A stretch of 6,393 bases of DNA from an uncultured Alphaproteobacteria bacterium (GTDB lineage Bacteria > Pseudomonadota > Alphaproteobacteria > Rickettsiales > UBA1997). The stretch lies in NCBI GenBank assembly GCA_903898475.1, contig CAIUFU010000039.1:1-6393 (forward strand). The letters run 5' to 3'. The notes beneath the pieces were generated by a model. The model made no database searches. It worked only from the letters and a program-made list of their open reading frames with translations, and was not told the origin of the DNA. The translations under genes and the position numbers were made by a program. This document shows, piece after piece, positions 1 to 5,743 of this stretch. Numbering within the stretch: the first letter of the stretch is position 1; each line of letters begins with the position of its first letter.

Positions 1-1
1 C

Positions 2-148
2 TCTAAATCAATAAATCTCTTAATTGATGCAACTTTTTTTGGCAGAGAATACGGCTTTTTAGTCTTTCATGATTGCCAAAAAGTGATCTATTTCTACAAA
101 AGGGGTCAAATCTCGACACCGGACACTAACCATAAATCTCTTCTCTAA
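2..148 (+). pseudogene. Transposase fragment (DDE type), broken, enters from left edge
   Basis: No start codon is visible and the frame is already open at the window edge. It runs to a TAA at 146-148. Its first part reads LLIDATFFGREYGFLVFHD followed by a KVIYFYK stretch. This strongly resembles the block around the first catalytic aspartate of DDE transposases with a 'D-A-T-F-F-x-R-x-G-x-L-V-F' pattern (IS256/IS1595-like proteins, recalled from family knowledge). After about base 100 the frame reads KRGQISTPDTNHKSLL, which no longer looks like transposase, so the element seems cut near there. Only about 33 plausible transposase residues are present. The downstream catalytic Asp and Glu are absent, so this piece is non-functional. 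It is the only plus-strand coding signal in the window. The assignment rests on motif recognition over a short stretch; the exact IS family is uncertain. Confidence 0.5.
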
Positions 149-236
149 TCTGCTCCACATTTTTTTTCATAGGCTCATCCGACTTCAGCCTGTTTAAAAA
201 TCTTCGATAACTTTTAGAAATAGCATCATTTAACAC
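126..236 (-). other. Small open frame of 36 codons, possible gene remnant
   Basis: A minus-strand frame bounded upstream by a TAA near 246 ends at a TAG at 126-128. From a GTG at 234-236 it encodes 36 residues, ending ...SDEPMKKNVEQIREEIYG. The charged, helix-friendly composition looks more protein-like than random AT-rich sequence and could be the C-terminal end of a lost gene. There is no Shine-Dalgarno sequence ahead of the GTG, no ATG at the frame's beginning, and I recognise no family. It lies between the transposase scar and the SDR gene, so a broken tail left by rearrangement is as likely as a real small protein. Chance is not excluded. Confidence 0.2.
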
Positions 237-265
237 TCTGAGTTAAAAATGCCTAAGTTGGGAGG

Positions 266-1000
266 CTAAGCCTTAATTTTTGGTTGAAGATTTGACAGTC
301 CGCCGTCAACAGCAATTACTTGTCCGGTAATAAAATTTGCTTTGTCGCTTAGCAAAAACTCAACCATTGCAGAAACGTCGATGGCCTTACCAATTCTGCC
401 TAAAGCGTGCATGGCGTTTGAGGCTTTTAGAGCATTTTCATTACTAGTAATTTTTTGCGTAAGTTTGGTTTCAATGAGGCCGGGGGCCACAACATTAAAG
501 CGAATATTTTGCGCCGCGTAAGTTGCCGCTGCCGATTTTGCTAACGAAATTATGCCACCTTTTGCAGAAGCAATCGCCTCGTGATTGCTGATTCCCTGCA
601 TTGCTGCAGCCGAAGAAATTAACACAACCGAGCCGCCGTTTTTCAAACTTTTTGCGGCCGCACGAACAGTTGAAAATGCCGTGGTTAAGTTAGATTCAAT
701 GGTTTTTTGATATTCGTCAAAACTAGTCAAATGCGCCGGTTTTAAAATAACTGACCCTGCAAAATTAACCACGCCGTCAAGAGATCCAAGACTTACTACT
801 GCCTGCTCAAATACGTCTTGAGTTGCCGCAAAATCAGCAGCATTCAACACTGCACCATTGCAATTAAGCTCAGATTTTAACTGTTCTAATTTCTCTGAAT
901 TTTGCGCTGTGATGAAAATTTTTTTACCTTGTAGGACAAGGTTTTTTGCGGTTAAAAATCCGATGTCACTTGAGGCCGAGATTATTAAATAGTTCTGCAT
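266..1000 (-). CDS. Atypical short-chain dehydrogenase/reductase (SDR family)
   Basis: This 244-residue protein has the usual length and fold order of a classical SDR (FabG-like, NAD(P)-dependent oxidoreductases of the cytosol). Visible landmarks are a nucleotide-binding turn SASSDIG (8-14), NFAG (79-82), ESN (102-104), the serine block LISS (127-130), VAPG (171-174) and the C-terminal ITGQVIAVDGG (224-234). Two hallmarks are changed. The TGxxxGxG turn has lost its first two glycines (Ala9, Asp12). The catalytic YxxxK reads IASAK, so Ile143 replaces Tyr while Lys147 is kept. An NHEAI-AAK variant is, as I recall, shared by a subgroup of SDRs, so this is probably a family trait rather than decay. 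The substrate is unknown. The ATG at 998-1000 is preceded by an A-tract and no Shine-Dalgarno sequence. A 114-base gap separates it from the upstream gene, so it may have its own promoter, but I see no convincing -35/-10 pair. Confidence 0.88.
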   Translation of the reverse strand: MQNYLIISASSDIGFLTAKNLVLQGKKIFITAQNSEKLEQLKSELNCNGAVLNAADFAATQDVFEQAVVSLGSLDGVVNFAGSVILKPAHLTSFDEYQKTIESNLTTAFSTVRAAAKSLKNGGSVVLISSAAAMQGISNHEAIASAKGGIISLAKSAAATYAAQNIRFNVVAPGLIETKLTQKITSNENALKASNAMHALGRIGKAIDVSAMVEFLLSDKANFITGQVIAVDGGLSNLQPKIKA

Positions 1001-1114
1001 TTTTTTTGAGGATTGAATTAAAGGTAGATTCAGGAAACGGAAATTATTTTACGTTAAGAACCTCTCTAAAATCTTTTAACAAGCAACCTCACAAACGCCA
1101 ATTCAATATTGAGA
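1001..1114. other. Intergenic region upstream of the SDR gene
   Basis: At 114 bases this is the longest fully contained gap between genes in the window. A perfect 10-base palindrome TCAATATTGA (1103-1112) sits two bases past the stop of the arginine-rich gene. Reading toward the SDR gene, the best promoter guess is TTGGCG, a 16-base spacer, then TTAAAA, which is a poor match to consensus. No terminator with a T-run is visible. The last bases before the start are CCTC followed by eight A residues (the last being the A of ATG), without a ribosome-binding site. Confidence 0.3.
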
Positions 1115-1624
1115 TTAGCTACTAGCTGCCGCCGTATCATCTTGCTGCCCAGATCTCATAATGCTGGCCCATCTGCTTTCGGCTCTTAATTTTCGGGCAT
1201 TGGCGCGGTTGCGTAATTCTTCGCCTCGTGCTTTCAAATCAACTTTATTGCGCCAAGGTGCACCCTGATCGCGGCTATGTTGCAATGAGGAAGAGCTTGG
1301 TTGAATTGCTTTTTTCTCTAATTCTTTTCTGCGACTTAAAGCGCGGGTTCTGGCGTTGGTAATTACAAGTTCGCGATTGCGATCGTGAATTCTTTTGTGG
1401 TGCATGATGATGTTGTCAACAAACCAGCGGCGTTTGCGGTTGGAAGTTTTACGCGCTGCTCTTCTGCTAATTCCACGACTACGTCCGCCGCGGCGAATGT
1501 GACTGTAAAGCGCGTGCGCCAAAGCGTGGCCAGCAACCTCGTGAATTAAGGCTGGGTTGGCGCTTAAGAAATTTCCTACATCAAATGTTAAAGTGCCAAC
1601 CGAGGGAAGGCTGATGAAAGTCAA
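1115..1624 (-). CDS. Arginine-rich hypothetical protein with TTG start
   Basis: I do not recognise a family. The predicted protein is 169 residues and strongly basic, with 26 Arg, 9 Lys and 8 His. The N-terminal 20 residues are mixed and moderately hydrophobic. A His-rich helix-like segment follows (IHEVAGHALAHALYSH, 27-42), then an Arg/Lys cluster (44-66), a second basic helical region (74-106) and an Arg-rich tail (125-157) ending TAAASS. The basic clusters suggest nucleic-acid or other polyanion binding, but that is inference. HEVAGH has three residues between H-E and the second H, so it is not the HExxH zinc-protease motif. No ATG lies near the N-terminus: the frame opens after a TAA at 1646-1648, and the only usable early start is TTG at 1622-1624, without a Shine-Dalgarno sequence. 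The first internal Met is residue 74. It follows mnmE by 59 bases on the same strand. An ORFan or chance frame is possible. Confidence 0.5.
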   Translation of the reverse strand: MTFISLPSVGTLTFDVGNFLSANPALIHEVAGHALAHALYSHIRRGGRSRGISRRAARKTSNRKRRWFVDNIIMHHKRIHDRNRELVITNARTRALSRRKELEKKAIQPSSSSLQHSRDQGAPWRNKVDLKARGEELRNRANARKLRAESRWASIMRSGQQDDTAAASS

Positions 1625-1683
1625 AGTAGAATTTTTGGGAGAATTTTAATGGAAAGAAAAGGCTATTTTCTAAAGTTGGAGTC

Positions 1684-2985
1684 TTATTTTCCAATACAAA
1701 AGCGCGAAAAGATTACGTCTAAAATATTTTCGATATCAACCTTGCCAGTAATTTTGCCAATCTCGCGCGCTGTCATCCTTAGATCTTCGGCGGCGAGTTC
1801 GATATTTTTTTGCAGATTAAAATTTTCTAAATTTGAGACAGCGTTTTGTAAAGCAATGCGGTAACGCTCTTGGGTGATTAAAGGTGAGTTTTGGCTTGGG
1901 ATTAGTTCGAGGATTTTTTCTTCGAGTTTTTTTAAGAGAGTAGAGGTGTTGGTGTTGTTGGTGAGTGAGATTTGAATTGAGTTTGAGTTTTTGGTTGCAC
2001 TCAAAAGGTCAATTTTATTCTCCACCAGAATCGTATTCTCATCAATCAAATCGGCGCGCAAAATCGGGTTGCCCGCATCCACCAAAAAAATCTTCAAATC
2101 TGCTTCGCTGGCTTTTTTCAAAGCGCGGCGAATTCCCTCTGCTTCAATTTTATCCTCAGTTTCACGAAGCCCCGCCGTGTCAGAAATTTTTACTGCAACG
2201 CCCGCAATTGACAAATGCACCTCAACCACATCGCGCGTGGTGCCGGCAATTTCTGAAACAATTGCCACTTCGCTTTGGGCTAAAAAATTAATCAAACTCG
2301 ATTTGCCAACATTTGGGGCGCCAATAATAGCAAGGCTTAAGCCGTCTTTAATTTTTTGGCCGATCTTTTTGTCGTTAAGGTGAGTGGAAATTTCGGCGGC
2401 TAATTTTTTCACCTCAGCTTCAACGCGATCGGTGATATTTTTGGGCAAATCTTCGTCAGGAAAATCAATCGCTGCTTCCAACATTGCCGAATTTTCAATC
2501 AAACGAAAACGCCAATCTTCGTAAATTTCTCCGAGCTTTCCTTCAAGTTGACGCAGGGCTTGCTTGTGCTGCGCCGCAGTTTCGGCAGCGATTAAATCGG
2601 GAATCGCTTCAGCTTGCACCAAATCGAGTTTGCCGTTTAAAAAAGCGCGTTTGGAAAATTCTCCAGCCTCGGCAAACCTTACATCTTCAAGGTTGGACAA
2701 GATCTCAAAAATTTTTTTGGCAATGAAAGGCGAGGCGTGAATTGAAATTTCGGCAACATCTTCGCCGGTGAAACTTTTGGGGGACTTAAAAAATGACACC
2801 AAAACTTCGTCAATAATTTCGGCGGTTTGTGGGTCGCGAATTTTTTGGAAGGAAACTTTTTGGTGTTGTGGCGTGCCGTGAAAACCAAGGCTATTTAGAC
2901 AGTCGATAGTTTGTGAGCCAGAGATGCGAATCACTGAAATTCCGGCGCGAATTGAAGAGGTAATTGGAGCGAAAATTGTCGTCAT
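1684..2985 (-). CDS. mnmE: tRNA uridine-5-carboxymethylaminomethyl modification GTPase MnmE
   Basis: MnmE (TrmE) is a cytosolic dimeric GTPase. With MnmG it installs the (carboxymethyl)aminomethyl group on uridine 34 of tRNAs reading NNA/NNG codons, using a folate-carried one-carbon unit. All parts are visible in 433 residues. The N-terminal folate-binding domain begins TIFAPITSSIRAGISVIRIS (3-22). The helical domain begins near RAFLNGKLDLVQAEAIPDLI (113-132). The inserted G domain has the P-loop GAPNVGKSS (222-230), switch GTTRD (248-252), DTAGLRE (269-275) and NKID (323-326); a clear G5 SAK motif is not evident. The protein ends in FCIGK (429-433) with the conserved catalytic Cys430. Length is slightly below the usual 450 or so. 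The ATG at 2983-2985 fits the family N-terminus, but no Shine-Dalgarno sequence precedes it. mnmE is often near mnmG, rsmG and parAB in alphaproteobacteria; none of them is seen here. Confidence 0.97.
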   Translation of the reverse strand: MTTIFAPITSSIRAGISVIRISGSQTIDCLNSLGFHGTPQHQKVSFQKIRDPQTAEIIDEVLVSFFKSPKSFTGEDVAEISIHASPFIAKKIFEILSNLEDVRFAEAGEFSKRAFLNGKLDLVQAEAIPDLIAAETAAQHKQALRQLEGKLGEIYEDWRFRLIENSAMLEAAIDFPDEDLPKNITDRVEAEVKKLAAEISTHLNDKKIGQKIKDGLSLAIIGAPNVGKSSLINFLAQSEVAIVSEIAGTTRDVVEVHLSIAGVAVKISDTAGLRETEDKIEAEGIRRALKKASEADLKIFLVDAGNPILRADLIDENTILVENKIDLLSATKNSNSIQISLTNNTNTSTLLKKLEEKILELIPSQNSPLITQERYRIALQNAVSNLENFNLQKNIELAAEDLRMTAREIGKITGKVDIENILDVIFSRFCIGK

Positions 2986-2999
2986 TTTGAATATTTTTG

Positions 3000-3029
3000 A
3001 ATTTTGTAGGCCAAGTACAAAATTGGCTT
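3000..3029. repeat. Overlapping inverted repeats between argC and mnmE
   Basis: A perfect 9-base inverted repeat AATTTTGTA / TACAAAATT (3000-3008 and 3016-3024, 7-base loop) lies 15 bases upstream of the mnmE start. A second, mutually exclusive stem GCCAA / TTGGC (3010-3014 and 3023-3027) overlaps it. Neither is followed by a proper T-run in the direction of the genes (the minus strand continues CAAAAATATTC), so a standard terminator is not supported. It could be an operator or an mRNA leader structure affecting mnmE. This is visible structure only; function is inference. Confidence 0.35.
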
Positions 3030-3064
3030 TTGCTCAGTAAAATCAGGGGTTTGGAGATTTGAAT

Positions 3065-4114
3065 CTACGGAAAAAGTGGTGCCATTTCTAGACCTTCTTT
3101 TTCGTCAAAGCCAAAAACAATATTCATATTTTGCACGGCTTGGCCAGATGCGCCTTTGCACAAATTATCGATTACTGAGACAATAATTACTTTATTTGCG
3201 GTTCTGGCTTTTTTGACTGCAATCACGCAGAAGTTGGTTCCAACCACATCTTTAATATTTGGCTCGCCATCAATCACATTCACAAAAGGCTCGTCCTCAT
3301 ATTTGGTTTGCAGGCAATTTTTAATATCTTCGACAGAAAATTTTGGATTAATTTTGGCGTAAATTGTTGAGATAATTCCGCGATTAATCGGCAAAAGATG
3401 TGGTGTGAAATCGATTTGAATTTTGGCTTTGGCGGCTTTGCCAAGCTCTTGTTCAATCTCGCCCATATGTCTGTGTTTGCCTACAGAATAAGCCTTTACC
3501 GACTCATTAACTTCGCAAAATAAATTGCCTTGTTTGACTGATCTGCCGGCGCCAGTGGTTCCTGAATGTGAATCAATAATGATGTCGTGATTTTCAATTA
3601 GATTATTTTCCAAAAGCGGAATCAAAGGAAGCAAAGCCGAAGTTGGGTAGCAACCAGGGCAGGCGATTAAATTCGATTTTTTAATTTTGTTTCTGTGGAT
3701 TTCAGAAAGTCCGTAAACGGCTTGCGGCTGTAAGTCTTTTGCGATGTGTTCGTGCTCGTACCATTCTTGGTAATCTTCAGGATTTTCTAATCTGAAATCA
3801 GCAGAAAGATCGATAATTTTTAGGTGCGAATTTTTTGGATCAGCCAAAAGTTTTTTAAAAGTTTCTTGCGAAGTTGTGTGCGGCAAGCATCCAAAAACCA
3901 CGTCGATTTTAGTAAAATCAACTTCATCAATTTTAGTGAGGGCAGGCAAATTGTAATGAACCAAATGCGGATAAAGCTGCTCAATTTTTTGTCCGGCATT
4001 GCTATTGGCAACGAGCGCGGCGATTTCCACTTTTTTGTGGTTAAGCAAAATTCTGATAAGTTCTGCGCCGGTGTAGCCTGAAGCGCCAATGATTGCGGCT
4101 GAGATTTTTTTCAT
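3065..4114 (-). CDS. argC: N-acetyl-gamma-glutamyl-phosphate reductase
   Basis: ArgC reduces N-acetylglutamyl-5-phosphate with NADPH to N-acetylglutamate 5-semialdehyde, the third step of arginine synthesis, in the cytosol. The 349-residue product has the length and motifs of the longer (type 1) ArgC form. These are the Rossmann turn IIGASGYTGAEL (8-19), DLSADFRL (102-109), the active-site block ACPGCYPTSA (151-160) with catalytic Cys155, SGTTGAGRSVK (184-194), the histidine motif GKHRHMGEIEQ (212-222) and the C-terminal NLCKGASGQAVQNMN (317-331). Nothing is missing. The ATG at 4112-4114 matches the family's N-terminus but has no Shine-Dalgarno sequence; an AT palindrome sits there instead. 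It stands alone here: no other arg gene is adjacent. It lies 51 bases after the nuclease gene and 79 before mnmE. Confidence 0.97.
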   Translation of the reverse strand: MKKISAAIIGASGYTGAELIRILLNHKKVEIAALVANSNAGQKIEQLYPHLVHYNLPALTKIDEVDFTKIDVVFGCLPHTTSQETFKKLLADPKNSHLKIIDLSADFRLENPEDYQEWYEHEHIAKDLQPQAVYGLSEIHRNKIKKSNLIACPGCYPTSALLPLIPLLENNLIENHDIIIDSHSGTTGAGRSVKQGNLFCEVNESVKAYSVGKHRHMGEIEQELGKAAKAKIQIDFTPHLLPINRGIISTIYAKINPKFSVEDIKNCLQTKYEDEPFVNVIDGEPNIKDVVGTNFCVIAVKKARTANKVIIVSVIDNLCKGASGQAVQNMNIVFGFDEKEGLEMAPLFP

Positions 4115-4119
4115 TGTTA

Positions 4120-4131
4120 AAAATTAATTTT
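4120..4131. promoter_or_regulatory. AT palindrome just upstream of argC start
   Basis: A perfect 12-base palindrome AAAATTAATTTT lies 5 bases upstream of the argC ATG, where a ribosome-binding site would be expected. Arginine genes in many bacteria are controlled by ArgR-type repressors that bind AT-rich palindromes, so an operator role is imaginable. The match to the Escherichia coli ARG box (TGAAT...ATTCA) is poor, and short AT palindromes arise often by chance in such sequence. Confidence 0.2.
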
Positions 4132-4165
4132 GTTAGCAGTTATTTGCCGAAAATAATCGTTTAGA

Positions 4166-4726
4166 TCATTTTCTCGGATGGCTTTTGCGGTATTCTTTCG
4201 GCAGTTGAAACGCTCCGCGCCAAATTCCAAGTTTTTGTTTTTTGGCGGACTCTTCTAGTGCGTCCATTTTTTCGTCGGATTCGGTGAAGTTGTAAATCAC
4301 CGCCATTCCGTTTTTTACTAGTTCTTCATTAATTGAAACTCCGTCGACAAAACATTTGGAAAGAAAACGGTCGTATTTGTCTCTTTCGGCGTAAATACAT
4401 TGTACATTTCGTTTTTGTGCTAACTCAACCAAGAAGTCACGACTGACTTGGCCGCAGCTGTATTCTTTGTTTTTTTCGTCGAAGCAAGTTTGGTTGTATT
4501 CTGGCGCATCGAGGCCGAAAAGTCGCACTTCGTTTATTCCAACTTTTAGTGAATCGCCGTCAATTACCGAAGTTTTTCCCGAGAAGTTTTTGTTAAATTG
4601 CAAATGCGATTTAACGCGAAAATATTGGCTTTGCGAGCTTGCTGGTTGCGACGTGGCAATTTGAAAAAGCACGATGCAAAAACAAGTCAAAAAACCAGCA
4701 GTAAAAATATTTTTAAAAATTTCCAC
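4166..4726 (-). CDS. Exported/membrane-anchored thermonuclease (SNase-like) protein
   Basis: This 186-residue protein carries a staphylococcal-nuclease (OB-fold, Ca2+-dependent DNA/RNA phosphodiesterase) domain at about 50-172. The SNase catalytic set can be aligned by eye: VIDGD (54-58) with Asp58, EVRLFGLDAPE (66-76) with Arg68, Asp73 and Glu76, and KYDR (117-120) with Arg120. The family's GIWRG is at 167-171. A hydrophobic segment at about 8-24 followed by ATSQPASS suggests a Sec signal peptide (possible cut after ATS, 24-26) or a membrane anchor, so the enzyme probably acts outside the cytoplasm. Four cysteines in the domain (81, 91, 110, 125) would suit disulfides. The start is GTG (4724-4726), supported by a GGAG five bases upstream and by sharing one base with the TAG stop of the upstream rhuM-doc gene. 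The pair is therefore translationally coupled. No active-site residue is missing. Confidence 0.9.
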   Translation of the reverse strand: MEIFKNIFTAGFLTCFCIVLFQIATSQPASSQSQYFRVKSHLQFNKNFSGKTSVIDGDSLKVGINEVRLFGLDAPEYNQTCFDEKNKEYSCGQVSRDFLVELAQKRNVQCIYAERDKYDRFLSKCFVDGVSINEELVKNGMAVIYNFTESDEKMDALEESAKKQKLGIWRGAFQLPKEYRKSHPRK

Positions 4727-5709
4727 TAATTCTCCAGAGTCAACATTGTCATGACTAGCCTAATCATTAGCTCTTTGTTTTTTGGATCAGATTCTGCAAT
4801 CAAAAGCGTCAGAGCGGCAAGGCCAATTTCATTAATAATTGGCTGATTATTTTTGCCGATTAGGCGGTTGTTTTGATTTAGAAAATCAACAAACAAAAAA
4901 GCAGCGCTGCGTTTATTTCCGTCAACAAATGGATGATTTTTAATCACAAAATAAAGCAGATGTGCCGCCTTAGATTCAATTGAAGGGTAGGCGGGTTTTC
5001 CAAAAACTGTTTGCTCTAAATTTCCTAAAATTGCTTCAAGCGTGTCACCGCGTTCGCGGGCAAAAAGATCAGTCGCCTGTTTGCGTGAGATTAAATCTTT
5101 TTTAAGATTGGCTAAAGATGTGCGAGCTTCTTTTAAACTTGGTAATTTTCCGCCTTTTTTAGCTTTAGGCTCATCTAACAAACCCTCGTCGTAGCGCTGC
5201 AAAATTAGAAACGCTTGGGTGTAGCGCGAAATCACGTCAATTAATCCACGGCTAGAATCAAAATCGAGAGGAGGACTTTTTGCCGCCTTGCGCACCAATT
5301 CCAAAGCTGTTTCAAGCTCGCGCGCATTTTCTTCGAAGCGCTGACGATTGATGGTGAAGCCTTGAACAAGATGATCTTTTAAAGTCTTGGTTGCCCACTG
5401 GCGAAAGTGGGTTCCTTGTTTTGAATTAACCCGATATCCAACTGATAGAATAGCATCCAGATTAAAATATTCGACCTGATAGGTTTTGCCGTCAGCAGCA
5501 GTTGTTGCGTTTTTTGCAACAACTGAGTTCTTATCTAATTCTTGGTCTTTAAAGATTTTGCTTAAGTGGCGCGAAATTACCGATTTGTCACGATCAAAAA
5601 GATCTGCAATTTGTTGTAGGCTGAGCCAAAGGGTTTCGGCATTGAGTTTTACTTCGACAGTTTTGTTCGAGTTTTGATAAATGACGATTTGTGATTGTGG
5701 TTTTTTCAT
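4726..5709 (-). CDS. RhuM-family protein with C-terminal Fic/Doc domain
   Basis: This is a 327-residue two-domain protein. The N-terminal part (about 8-120) matches the RhuM 'virulence' family: IVIYQNSNKTVEVKL (8-22), TLWLSLQQIADLFDRDKSVI (26-45), VEYFNLDAILSVGYRVNS (79-96), then GTHFRQWATKTL (99-110). RhuM is named from a Salmonella pathogenicity-island gene and has no settled biochemical role; the first block resembles a helix-turn-helix. A coiled or helical linker (122-235) leads to a Fic/Doc core with HPFVDGNKRSAA (259-270). The motif has NKR, as in Doc of phage P1, a kinase that phosphorylates EF-Tu, rather than the NGR seen in AMP-transferring Fic enzymes. His259 is the expected catalytic base. 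No Phd-like antitoxin gene is adjacent, and I see no clear (S/T)xxxE(G/N) inhibitory helix. The ATG at 5707-5709 gives a family-like N-terminus; its leader is A/C-rich without a Shine-Dalgarno sequence. Toxin or regulatory activity is inference. Confidence 0.9.
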   Translation of the reverse strand: MKKPQSQIVIYQNSNKTVEVKLNAETLWLSLQQIADLFDRDKSVISRHLSKIFKDQELDKNSVVAKNATTAADGKTYQVEYFNLDAILSVGYRVNSKQGTHFRQWATKTLKDHLVQGFTINRQRFEENARELETALELVRKAAKSPPLDFDSSRGLIDVISRYTQAFLILQRYDEGLLDEPKAKKGGKLPSLKEARTSLANLKKDLISRKQATDLFARERGDTLEAILGNLEQTVFGKPAYPSIESKAAHLLYFVIKNHPFVDGNKRSAAFLFVDFLNQNNRLIGKNNQPIINEIGLAALTLLIAESDPKNKELMIRLVMTMLTLEN

Positions 5710-5743
5710 ATGGTTTGTGTGGTTGTGGTTTTTTAGTAATCAG

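Larger units (their letters stand above)
1..265. other. Gene-poor left edge with mobile-element scar
   Basis: This stretch downstream of the SDR gene has no intact gene. It holds the plus-strand transposase fragment, a small minus-strand frame, a GC-richer patch at 102-130 (GGGGTCAAATCTCGACACC followed by GGACACTAAC) that looks like an element end, and an 11-base direct repeat ATAAATCTCTT at 11-21 and 132-142. Just past the SDR stop the minus strand can form a weak 4-bp stem (GCCT/AGGC, 262-265 with 251-254) followed by ATTTTT. That is too weak to call a terminator. Confidence 0.5.

Noticed and set aside
251..265. Intrinsic terminator after the SDR gene
   Set aside because: Only a 4-bp GCCT/AGGC stem with an 8-base loop precedes ATTTTT, which is too weak to support.
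1515..1542. HEVAGH in the arginine-rich protein as a zinc-protease motif
   Set aside because: HExxH needs two residues between E and the second H; here there are three, and no downstream third ligand pattern is evident.
1649..2383. Plus-strand open frames (1649-1864, 1965-2291, 1991-2383) within and next to mnmE
   Set aside because: They are antisense to a complete, motif-perfect mnmE, have odd composition (Ser/Phe- or Pro/Gln-rich) and resemble no family.
3820..4089. Open frames on both strands inside the 5' half of argC
   Set aside because: They overlap the conserved Rossmann region of argC in other frames and show no independent start signal or family features.
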